From contig NZ_FOFF01000057.1 of assembly GCF_900110755.1 (NCBI RefSeq), positions 1 to 51,369 of the forward strand: DNA of 51,369 nt. Direction: 5' to 3'. The notes below the pieces were generated by a model. That model was not told where the DNA came from, ran no database searches, and worked only from the letters and a program-made list of their open reading frames with translations. This DNA is from Streptomyces sp. yr375. GTDB lineage: Bacteria > Actinomycetota > Actinomycetes > Streptomycetales > Streptomycetaceae. This document shows positions 1-7,145 of the stretch, in pieces (within the stretch, counting starts at the first letter, position 1; each line of letters begins with the position of its first letter). The translations under genes were made by a program, and so were the position numbers.

Positions 1-252
1 CCAGTCCCCGACCCGCACCAGCGGCGCCGGCGAGGTCAACCGGTTCGCCACCATCGCCTCGATCACCTGCCCGTGGCTCAGGTGGGCGCTCGCGCCGCCC
101 GGGCACAGCTCGTCGACGATCCTGGCTACATCCAGCCGGCGCAGAAACTCGGCAGCGACAGGCAGAGCACCCAGACGCTTCTCCACCACGGACACCACCG
201 CGCACTCGAAGCGCTGACGCTGAGACCGTGGCCGCGGGGACCGGGAAGTCAT
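1..252 (-). CDS. IS4/IS1634-type transposase, N-terminal part only (cut by window edge)
   Basis: Reading the minus strand from the ATG at 252 gives 84 residues without a stop, running off the window. The peptide starts MTSRSPRPRSQRQRFE and contains LSHGQVIEAMVANRLTSP, the signature of the DUF4277 N-terminal domain of IS1634-like (IS4 superfamily) DDE transposases. The catalytic RNase H-like part would lie to the left, outside the window. Whether the gene is intact cannot be judged. I could not fix a terminal inverted repeat, but the element's end should lie between 253 and about 375. It sits just beyond the terminator of the sugar operon, so it may mark an insertion boundary. Confidence 0.75.
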   Translation of the reverse strand, partial: MTSRSPRPRSQRQRFECAVVSVVEKRLGALPVAAEFLRRLDVARIVDELCPGGASAHLSHGQVIEAMVANRLTSPAPLVRVGDW

Positions 253-377
253 CGACACACCCCACCCAACGCCACACCCCCGGCCCAGGACACCCCGGGC
301 CGGTCACACCATACGAATCAGCGACCCGCGAAGTACGGGACTAGCCGCGTCGGTACCCAGGAAATCGGTACATCGGT

Positions 378-422
378 ACATGGGAAGGGCCCCCGGAAAC
401 ATTCCGGGGGCCCTTCCCATGT
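378..422. terminator. Perfect 21-bp inverted repeat closing the sugar operon
   Basis: Arms 378-398 and 402-422 are exact reverse complements around a 3-base loop (aca). The stem is GC-rich with AT ends. It lies about 30 bp past the stop of galE (minus strand) and faces the transposase gene on the other side. Streptomyces terminators often lack a T-tract, so the stem alone supports an intrinsic terminator that could work in both directions. Confidence 0.8.
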
Positions 423-451
423 GTACCTTCTGGCATGCCTTCCGGCAGTGG

Positions 452-1420
452 CTACGGGTGCCGCAGCCGCCACCCCGCCCACGCGGACTCCACCATCTCC
501 CGCACCCCGCGCCGCGCGCTCCAGCCGAGCTCCTCGCGGATGAGGTCGGCGGAGGCCACGACCCGGGCGGGGTCGCCCGCGCGGCGGCCGGTCACCTGCG
601 GCTCGGCGTCCGCGCGGCCGGTGACGTCCCGGATGACCTCGATCATCTCGGCCACCGAAACGCCCTCGCCGCGGCCGATGTTGAGGACCAGCCGGGCATC
701 GGGGTCGGCGGCCAGCCGACGCACTGCGGCGACGTGCGCGGACGCGATGTCCTCGACGTGGATGTAGTCGCGCACGCAGGTGCCGTCGGGCGTCGCGTAG
801 TCGGCGCCGAAGATCCGCGGCGCCTCACCCGCCTCCAGCCGCTCGAACACCATCGGTACGAGGTTGAAGACGCCCTCGTCGCCCAGCTCGGGCGTGGCCG
901 CGCCGGCCACGTTGAAGTAGCGCAGCGACGCGGTCGCCATCCCGTGCCGGGCGCCGACCGCCGCCACCAGCCACTCGCCGGCGAGCTTCGTCTCGCCGTA
1001 CGGGTTGATCGGCGCGCACGGCGTCTTCTCGGTGACGAGGTCGACGTCCGGCATGCCGTACACGGCGGCGGACGACGAGAACAGGAACCGGCCCACGCCC
1101 GCGGCGACGGCCGCGTCGAGCAGGACGCGCATGCCCTCGACGTTCTCGCGGTAGTAGTGCAGCGGCCGGTCCACGGACTCGGCCACCTGCTTCTTGCCCG
1201 CGATGTGCACGATGCCGGTGATGCCGTGCCCGCGCAGCACCCGCGCGACGGCGTCGCCGTCGAGCACCGTGCCGACCTCCAGGACGACGCCGTCCGGGAG
1301 CCGCTCGGCGCGGCCGGTGCTCAGGTCGTCGAGGACGACGACCCGCTCACCGGCGTCCGTCATCGCCTTCACCACATGCGAGCCGATGAAACCGGCGCCG
1401 CCCGTGATCAGCCAGGTCAT
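452..1420 (-). CDS. galE: UDP-glucose 4-epimerase (GalE-type SDR)
   Basis: A 322-residue extended short-chain dehydrogenase. The NAD-binding motif TGGAGFIG is at residues 6-13, a Ser cluster SSSAAVYG at 115-122, and the catalytic YGETK (Tyr141, Lys145) follows. The family interconverts UDP-glucose/UDP-galactose, and some members UDP-GlcNAc/UDP-GalNAc; substrate cannot be read from sequence. It is the last gene of the minus-strand operon, 7 bp after the nucleotide-sugar dehydrogenase, and is followed by a strong terminator. In this setting it more likely feeds UDP-Gal or UDP-GalNAc to surface polymer synthesis than the Leloir pathway, since no galT or galK is present. Cytosolic. Confidence 0.9.
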   Translation of the reverse strand: MTWLITGGAGFIGSHVVKAMTDAGERVVVLDDLSTGRAERLPDGVVLEVGTVLDGDAVARVLRGHGITGIVHIAGKKQVAESVDRPLHYYRENVEGMRVLLDAAVAAGVGRFLFSSSAAVYGMPDVDLVTEKTPCAPINPYGETKLAGEWLVAAVGARHGMATASLRYFNVAGAATPELGDEGVFNLVPMVFERLEAGEAPRIFGADYATPDGTCVRDYIHVEDIASAHVAAVRRLAADPDARLVLNIGRGEGVSVAEMIEVIRDVTGRADAEPQVTGRRAGDPARVVASADLIREELGWSARRGVREMVESAWAGWRLRHP

Positions 1421-1427
1421 GGGAGGC

Positions 1428-2711
1428 TCAGCCGCCGATGACGACCCGGCGGACGCCCTTCCAGGCCTCCGGGTCCGTCGTACGGCGACCGTCGACGAGG
1501 ACGGTGACGTCGGGCAGGTCGGCCGGGGTCAGCGTGCGGTACTCGGCGTGGTCTGCCTGGAGGACCGCCGCGGTGACCTTCTCGCCCGCGTGCGGGGTCA
1601 GGCCGTGCGCGACAAGCTCCTCGTCGGTGTACATCGGGTCCGAGACGAAGGGGACCGCGCCGCGCGCCTTGAGGGCCTCGACGGTCGGGAAGACGCCCGA
1701 GAAGGCCGTCTCCTTCACGCCGCCGCGGTAGGCGGCGCCCAGCACCAGGACGTTCACGCCGGTCAGGTCGCCGTAGGCGGCGGCCAGCAGGTCGACGGCG
1801 TACTCGGGCATCGCGGCGTTCGCCTCGCGGGCGGAGCGCACGACGGTGGCCGCCGGGTCGTTCCACAGGTACATCCGCGGGTAGATCGGGATGCAGTGGC
1901 CGCCGACGGCGATGCCCGGCTGGTGGATGTGGCTGTAGGGCTGCGAGTTGCAGGCCTCGATGACCTTCTTGACGTCGATGCCGTTGCTGTCGGCGAACCG
2001 GGCGAACTGGTTCGCCAGGCCGATGTTGACGTCCCGGTAGGTCGTCTCGGCGAGCTTGGCGAGCTCGGAGGCCTCGGCGGTGCCCAGGTCCCAGACGCCG
2101 TTGGCCTGCGGCAGGTCGGCGCGCTCGTCGAAGTCGAGGACGGCCTCGTAGAACTCCACACCGCGGGCGGCGGACGCGTCGTCGATGCCGCCGACCAGCT
2201 TGGGGTAGCGGCGCAGGTCGGCGAAGACCCGGCCGGTCAGGACGCGCTCCGGGGAGAACACCAGGTGGAAGTCCTCGCCGGCGGTCAGGCCCGAGCCCTC
2301 GGCCAGCATCGGCGCCCAGCGGGTGCGGGTGGTGCCGACCGGCAGGGTCGTCTCGTACGAGACGAGAGTGCCGGGCTTGAGGCCCTGCGCGATCGCCTTC
2401 GTCGCGGAGTCCATCCAGCCGAAGTCCGGGGTGCCCTCGGCGTCCACGAACAGCGGGACGACCACGACGACGGCCTCGGACGCGGCGACCGCGGACGCGG
2501 TGTCCGTGGTCGCGCTGAGCAGCCCGGCGTCGACGGCCTGCTTCAGCTTGACGTCCAGGTCGTGCTCGCCGGGGAACGGCTCGACGCCGGCGTTGACCAG
2601 CTCGACGACCTTCTCGTTGACGTCCGCGCCGATGACCCGGTGGCCCTTGGAGGCGAACTGCACGGCCAGCGGCAGGCCGATCTTGCCGAGTGCTACTACA
2701 CAGATGTTCAT
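1428..2711 (-). CDS. Nucleotide-sugar 6-dehydrogenase (UDP-Glc/GlcNAc/ManNAc dehydrogenase family)
   Basis: A 427-residue protein of the UDP-glucose/GDP-mannose dehydrogenase family. The N-terminal NAD site is ALGKIGLPLA (residues 7-16). FSPER is at 152-156, the central helix has ASELAKLAETTYRDVNIG, and the catalytic Cys273 is in GGHCIPIYP. The usual Asp of GGHCIPxDP is Tyr here, as in several actinobacterial members. The enzyme oxidises C6 of a UDP-sugar to the uronate in two NAD+-dependent steps. It lies between a TarS-like glycosyltransferase (9 bp) and galE (7 bp), clearly in one operon. The oxidoreductase and aminotransferase upstream point to UDP-GlcNAc as substrate (WbpA-like), but this is inference. 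Cytosolic. Confidence 0.85.
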   Translation of the reverse strand: MNICVVALGKIGLPLAVQFASKGHRVIGADVNEKVVELVNAGVEPFPGEHDLDVKLKQAVDAGLLSATTDTASAVAASEAVVVVVPLFVDAEGTPDFGWMDSATKAIAQGLKPGTLVSYETTLPVGTTRTRWAPMLAEGSGLTAGEDFHLVFSPERVLTGRVFADLRRYPKLVGGIDDASAARGVEFYEAVLDFDERADLPQANGVWDLGTAEASELAKLAETTYRDVNIGLANQFARFADSNGIDVKKVIEACNSQPYSHIHQPGIAVGGHCIPIYPRMYLWNDPAATVVRSAREANAAMPEYAVDLLAAAYGDLTGVNVLVLGAAYRGGVKETAFSGVFPTVEALKARGAVPFVSDPMYTDEELVAHGLTPHAGEKVTAAVLQADHAEYRTLTPADLPDVTVLVDGRRTTDPEAWKGVRRVVIGG

Positions 2712-2720
2712 GGAGGGTCG

Positions 2721-4460
2721 CTACTTCCTTTTGGAACCGGTCGGCTTCTTGAGACCGGCGGACTTCAACTTCCTAACCCCGACCGCCCGCGCGCGGACGG
2801 CCAGGGACTTCAGCTTCCGGACGGGAACTGCCAGCGCCCGGATGACCAGTGCCCGCTTCGGCGGGTACATCTGGGCCGTGTCGACGACGACACGCCCCTT
2901 GTCGTTCACGATGGCCGACGCCCGGTAGGGGTCCCCCTCCCGGCCCCACTGCCGGGCCAGCGGCATCGGCAGATCCGTGCCCCGCACGGGCACCTCGTAC
3001 GTGGCACCGGCCACGTCCAGGTATACCCGCACCCCGCGCTTCGCGGTGACGTGGTCCAGCGGAACCCGGGCGTGCAGCACCGTCGCGGCGCCGTCCGCGG
3101 CGGGCTCCCGCCGTATCTCGCCCACCGGCGCGGGCAGGGCGTGGTCGGCCTTCAGCCGGCGCCCGCCGGGCTTGTCCGCCGACTTGGGCATGGCCTTGGC
3201 GGCCAGCCGCAGCACCGCGCCGTCGACGTCGCCGAGGACCGGCACCCGCACGGACACCGTGTAGGCGAGCGCCTCGCCCTGCTGCTCCCAGTCGGAGGCG
3301 AGCAGCCGGGTGCCCTGGGCCAGCGGGGCGGCGACGGACTCGCCGAGCACCTCGTAGACCCGGTCGGACAGGCCGATGCGCGGGTCGCGGAAGCCGGGGT
3401 AGCGGGCGTGGGCCCGGCCGCCCTCGACGACGAACGGGATCGCCCCGCCGGCCTTCACGGACCCCGTGGACCGCGCGGACTCCGCGGTCTCCGCCGAGAT
3501 CGCCTCGACGAGTTCGTCGATCGCGCCGACCTGCGCCAGCGCGATGCGCACCCGGCGCTTGACGTCCATCGCGTCCCGGATGCCGTCGGTGAAGTAGGCG
3601 TCGGCGAGCCGCGCGATGCCCGCGCAGATCTGCCGCTGCACCTCCCGCTCCAGGCCCGGGAAGTCGTCCTGGACGAGCTTGGCGAGCTCCCAGGTGAAGT
3701 GCCGGCGCAGCACGTGGTCGCGCTCGGGGCCGGCGTCGATGAGACCGGCCGTGAAGTCCATGATCTCGGCCGTGGCGCGCAGCCGCGCCAGGTGGTCGGC
3801 GCGGTAGGTGATGTTGCTGGCGTCGCCGCGCTTGACCGCGTAGTAGCAGGTGTAGTCGGCCACCACCGAGATCTTCTTGGCGCGTACGCACGCCTCGATG
3901 GTGAACGGCTGGTCGCTGCCCACGGGCAGGTGCTCGGGGAAGCGCAGCTTGTACTTCTCGACCAGGTCCCGGCGGAACAGCTTGGTGTTGGCCAGCGTGA
4001 ACGGCAGCGCCGAGTCGTACAGGCTGACGTCCCGGTCGTTCTCCTTGTACAGCGCCTGGTGCACGTACCGGCCGTTGGTGCCGACCATCTTGCCGACGAC
4101 GACGTCCGAGCCGTGCTGGTCGGCGACCGTGACCATGCGCTCCAGCGCTTCCTCGCCGAGGTGGTCGTCGGAGCCGATGAAGTACACGTACCGGCCGGTG
4201 GCCGCCTCCAGCGCCCGGTTGCTGGGCGCGGCGGGTCCGCCGGAGTTCGGCTGGTGGATCACCTTGACGGTGTCCGGGTACAGCGCGGCGAAGCGGTCCA
4301 GTTCGGGGCCGCTGTCGTCGGTGGAGCCGTCGTCGACGGCGACGATCTCCAGCCGCTCCCGGCCGATGCTCTGCCCGACCAGGGAGTTCAGGCACTCCGT
4401 GAGGTACGGCATCGTGTTGTAGACGGCAACGACGACGCTGACGTCAGGCGCAGCACGCAT
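2721..4460 (-). CDS. Family 2 glycosyltransferase, TarS/TarP-like (wall teichoic acid type)
   Basis: Start chosen at the ATG at 4460 (MRAAPDVSVVVAVYN): AGGAG lies about 9 bases upstream and the GT-A fold begins at once; the frame stays open upstream but encodes only low-quality sequence. The protein has 579 residues. DDGSTDD (43-49) and GSDDH (96-100) are the UDP/metal-binding acidic motifs. NSGGPAAPSNRAL (72-84) matches the NSGGPxxPRNxAL block typical of staphylococcal TarS/TarP poly-ribitol-phosphate GlcNAc transferases. About 230 residues follow the catalytic domain, beta-rich in appearance, possibly an accessory or oligomerisation domain as in TarS. The C-terminus is basic. S. coelicolor is reported to have wall-polymer genes near its mre cluster; orthology to one of them is plausible but from memory. 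Confidence 0.8.
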   Translation of the reverse strand: MRAAPDVSVVVAVYNTMPYLTECLNSLVGQSIGRERLEIVAVDDGSTDDSGPELDRFAALYPDTVKVIHQPNSGGPAAPSNRALEAATGRYVYFIGSDDHLGEEALERMVTVADQHGSDVVVGKMVGTNGRYVHQALYKENDRDVSLYDSALPFTLANTKLFRRDLVEKYKLRFPEHLPVGSDQPFTIEACVRAKKISVVADYTCYYAVKRGDASNITYRADHLARLRATAEIMDFTAGLIDAGPERDHVLRRHFTWELAKLVQDDFPGLEREVQRQICAGIARLADAYFTDGIRDAMDVKRRVRIALAQVGAIDELVEAISAETAESARSTGSVKAGGAIPFVVEGGRAHARYPGFRDPRIGLSDRVYEVLGESVAAPLAQGTRLLASDWEQQGEALAYTVSVRVPVLGDVDGAVLRLAAKAMPKSADKPGGRRLKADHALPAPVGEIRREPAADGAATVLHARVPLDHVTAKRGVRVYLDVAGATYEVPVRGTDLPMPLARQWGREGDPYRASAIVNDKGRVVVDTAQMYPPKRALVIRALAVPVRKLKSLAVRARAVGVRKLKSAGLKKPTGSKRK

Positions 4461-4570
4461 TCCCTGGCTCCTGGTCTCCGACAGCCGACGGCCGGCTGGG
4501 TCCTGCGGGGAAAGTCTCACAGAACATAGGAGTCCCGCCGAGCACGCACCGTTCCCCCGATGTGTGATGC

Positions 4571-5596
4571 TCAGCTTCCATGTGCGGCCAGGTCCTCCGG
4601 CTGAAGGGACACGCTGTGACCGGTCGTCGCCGACTCGAGCACGGCGGCCGCCACCTCGACGGTCCGCATGCCCTGGCGCAGCGTACAGATGTCGGCGGCC
4701 TTGCCGAGCACCGCGTCCCGGAACAGCTCGTGCTCGACCTGGAGCGGCTCGCGCTTCGGGATGGCGTAGCGGATCATGTCGCCCTCGGAGACCCCGCGGA
4801 AGGCCTGGAGGGCCTCCCACTCGGTGGTCACGGCGGCGTTGGAGTGGAACGTGAGGTCGGCGGTGAGGGTGTCGGCGATGAAGCAGCCGCGCTCACCGGT
4901 GACCGAGGTGAACCGCTCCTTGAGCGGGCTCAGCCAGTTGACCAGGTGGTTGACCATGGTGCCGTCGTCGAGCCGGCCCACCGCGGAGACCATGTCCTCG
5001 TGCGCCCGGCCGCTCTTGGAAACGGTGTGCGCCGCGATCGACACGTACTGGCGGCCGGTGACCCAGCCGGTGAGGTCGATGTCGTGCGTCGCGAGGTCCT
5101 TGACCACGCCGACGTCCGCGATGCGGTGCGGGAACGGGCCCTGGCGGCGGGTGACGACCTGGTAGACGTCGCCCAGCTCGCCGGCCTCGAGGCGGGCGCG
5201 CAGCGACATCAGCGCCGGGTTGCAGCGCTCGATGTGACCGACGCCGGCCACCAGCCCGCGCGACTCGAACGCCTCGACGAGACGGCGGGCGCCGTCCACG
5301 GTGTCGGCGACGGGCTTCTCGACCAGCGCGCACACCCCGGCCTCGGCGAGCGCCATGCCGACCGGCTCGTGGAGGGCGGTGGGGCAGGCCACGACGGCGT
5401 AGTCCACGCCGAGGGCGATGAGCTCCTCGACGGTGTCGAGGATCGGCGCGCCCTGGGCGGCGCCGAACTTGTCGCCCATCGGGTCGACGACGGCGACGAG
5501 GTCGACGCCGTCCAGACCGGACAGGACGCGGGCGTGGTGACGCCCCATGGAACCGAGGCCGACGAGACCAGCCCGCAGCGACTTCCCGGTGCTCAC
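4571..5596 (-). CDS. Gfo/Idh/MocA-family sugar oxidoreductase
   Basis: GTG start at 5596 with GGGGGAG about 7 bases upstream, overlapping the aminotransferase stop by 4 bp (GTGA), giving 341 residues. Rossmann motif GLGSMGRHH is at 13-21, the family EKP signature at 93-95, and ATHDIDL provides the conserved His/Asp further on. This family oxidises or epimerises sugar hydroxyls with NAD(P). Immediately downstream of a DegT aminotransferase and in the same operon as a UDP-sugar dehydrogenase, it resembles WbpB/WlbA, which oxidises C3 of UDP-GlcNAc-uronate to give the keto group for transamination. That assignment rests on context. Cytosolic. Confidence 0.85.
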   Translation of the reverse strand: MSTGKSLRAGLVGLGSMGRHHARVLSGLDGVDLVAVVDPMGDKFGAAQGAPILDTVEELIALGVDYAVVACPTALHEPVGMALAEAGVCALVEKPVADTVDGARRLVEAFESRGLVAGVGHIERCNPALMSLRARLEAGELGDVYQVVTRRQGPFPHRIADVGVVKDLATHDIDLTGWVTGRQYVSIAAHTVSKSGRAHEDMVSAVGRLDDGTMVNHLVNWLSPLKERFTSVTGERGCFIADTLTADLTFHSNAAVTTEWEALQAFRGVSEGDMIRYAIPKREPLQVEHELFRDAVLGKAADICTLRQGMRTVEVAAAVLESATTGHSVSLQPEDLAAHGS

Positions 5597-6714
5597 AGTT
5601 GCTCCCCCAGAGCATTGACGGCGGTGACGATGCGCTCCAGGTCCTGCGCCGACAGGGCCGGGTGCACGGGCAGCGAGACGACCTCGGCGGCGGCGCGCTC
5701 CGTCTCGGGCAGGTCCCAGGTGCGGCCGGCCTTCTGGTCCGGCTCCCAGAACGGCTTCAGCCGGTGGATGGGCGTCGGGTAGTACACGGCGTTGCCGATG
5801 CCGGCCTCGCTGAGCTTGGCCATGGCGGCGTCCCGGTCGCCCTGGATGCGCACGGTGTACTGGTGGTAGATGTGCCGGGCGCCGTCGGCGACCTTCGGCG
5901 TGACCACGTTCGGCGCGGTGATGTGCTCGGTGAGGTACGCGGCGTTGGCGATGCGCTGCTCGGTCCAGCCGTCCAGCTTGCGGCGCTGGACGCGGCCGAT
6001 GGCGGCGGACACGTCCGTCATACGCACGTTGAGGCCGACGATCTCGTTGGCGTAGCGCGTCTCCATGCCCTGGTTGCGCAGCAGGCGCAGGGTGCGCGCG
6101 GTCTCCGCGTCGCCGGTGGAGATGATGCCGCCCTCGAGGCTGTGCATGTTCTTCGTCGGGTAGAAGCTGAACGTTCCGACCGCGCCGAAGGCGCCGACCG
6201 GGGTGCCGTGCAGCGCGGCCGCGTGGGCCTGGCAGGCGTCCTCGACGACGGCGAGCCCGTGCTGTCCGGCGATCGCCATGATCTTGTCCATCGCGGCCGG
6301 GTGGCCGTACAGGTGGACCGGCATGATCGCGGCGGTGCGCGGCGACAGGGCGGCCTCGACCGCGGCCGGGTCCAGGCAGTAGGTCTCCGGGTCGATGTCG
6401 ACGAAGACCACGTCGGCGCCGACCAGCCGCACCGCGTTGGCGGAGGCGGCGAACGAGAACGACGGCACGATGACCTCGTCGCCCGGGCCGAGACCGAGGG
6501 CGAGGAGCGACAGGTGCAGCGCGGAGGTGCCGGAGTTGACCGCGACGCAGTGGCGTCCGTCGACCAGCTCCGAGAACTCCTCCTCGAAGGCGGCCACCTC
6601 GGGACCCTGGACGACCATGCCGCTGCGCAGCACGCGCACCGCGGCGTCGATCTCCTCCTCGCCGATCACGGGTTTGGCGGCCGGAATGAACACATGGGCG
6701 TCGGTCATCGACAT
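5593..6714 (-). CDS. DegT/DnrJ/EryC1/StrS sugar aminotransferase
   Basis: A 373-residue PLP-dependent aminotransferase of fold type I. SGTSAL (61-66) binds the PLP phosphate, EDACQAH (158-164) carries the pyridine-binding Asp159, and Lys188 in SFYPTKNM is the Schiff-base lysine. It converts a nucleotide-linked keto-sugar to the amino-sugar, usually with glutamate. It is the first gene of the operon and overlaps the oxidoreductase by 4 bp, suggesting translational coupling. Closest functional parallel by neighbours: WbpE/WlbC (UDP-3-keto-GlcNAcA 3-aminotransferase). The acetyltransferase that normally follows in that pathway (WbpD) is not in the window. Confidence 0.88.
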   Translation of the reverse strand: MSMTDAHVFIPAAKPVIGEEEIDAAVRVLRSGMVVQGPEVAAFEEEFSELVDGRHCVAVNSGTSALHLSLLALGLGPGDEVIVPSFSFAASANAVRLVGADVVFVDIDPETYCLDPAAVEAALSPRTAAIMPVHLYGHPAAMDKIMAIAGQHGLAVVEDACQAHAAALHGTPVGAFGAVGTFSFYPTKNMHSLEGGIISTGDAETARTLRLLRNQGMETRYANEIVGLNVRMTDVSAAIGRVQRRKLDGWTEQRIANAAYLTEHITAPNVVTPKVADGARHIYHQYTVRIQGDRDAAMAKLSEAGIGNAVYYPTPIHRLKPFWEPDQKAGRTWDLPETERAAAEVVSLPVHPALSAQDLERIVTAVNALGEQL

Positions 6715-7083
6715 CCCCTCCTCTACGGCGACCTTGAAGGCGCACCACGTCTACATGGCCGGGAAGGCACCGTGTCGATGCTCAGCACGGCCGCATCCCC
6801 GTTGTCCGCCGGCGCCGGTGGGCGGGCGGACGGCTCGTACACAGGACCCCGCCCCGTGAGGGTTCCTTGCGGGAAGTCAGCCGTGTCCGGCTGGAAGACC
6901 GGATGTGCTCATCGGCTGTGGTCACGGTGTGCATGCCTTTGGCCACCGGGACCAGAGTGCACGTTACCAGCCCGGAGACGGCGATTTTCCCCAGGGTTAC
7001 CACAGCGAAACCCACCGCGCGGGTGCCCTGTATCACAAGCGAAACACAGGGTAACGCCGGGATGAACCTCCTGCGACACGGGC
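6715..7083. promoter_or_regulatory. Upstream region of the sugar operon, with repeated GTTACC and CACA(A)GCGAAAC motifs
   Basis: No convincing gene lies here; one minus-strand frame (7108-6782) looks non-coding. Most of the area upstream of the aminotransferase start is unremarkable, but 6963-7055 holds three GTTACC elements (6963-6968, 6996-7001, and inverted at 7050-7055). It also has a direct repeat, cacagcgaaac at 7001-7011 and cacaagcgaaac at 7034-7045, flanked by a dyad ccctgt/acaggg. The sequence is locally richer in A/T than its surroundings. This is a plausible operator/promoter for the minus-strand operon, but no promoter hexamers are assigned. Confidence 0.4.
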
Positions 7084-7119
7084 GCGGGCGCCCGGATGCA
7101 TCATGCACCGGACGCCCGC
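7084..7119. terminator. Hairpin downstream of rne
   Basis: Arms 7084-7100 and 7104-7119 pair over 16 positions with one mismatch and one bulge around the loop tca. The stem is GC-rich (gcgggcg...cgcccgc) and begins 27 bp after the rne stop on the minus strand. It is best read as the rne transcription terminator. Confidence 0.65.
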
Positions 7120-7145
7120 TCCACCACTGTCGACCCGCCCCGACG

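Noticed and set aside
1194..4529. 1111-codon open frame on the plus strand
   Set aside because: It is antisense to galE, the dehydrogenase and the GT2, all of which have clear family motifs. The peptide is Asp/Val/Arg-rich shadow sequence typical of high-GC genomes.
6782..7108. Possible 108-residue minus-strand gene upstream of the sugar operon
   Set aside because: Basic, motif-free peptide without ribosome site; the region fits a promoter with repeats better.
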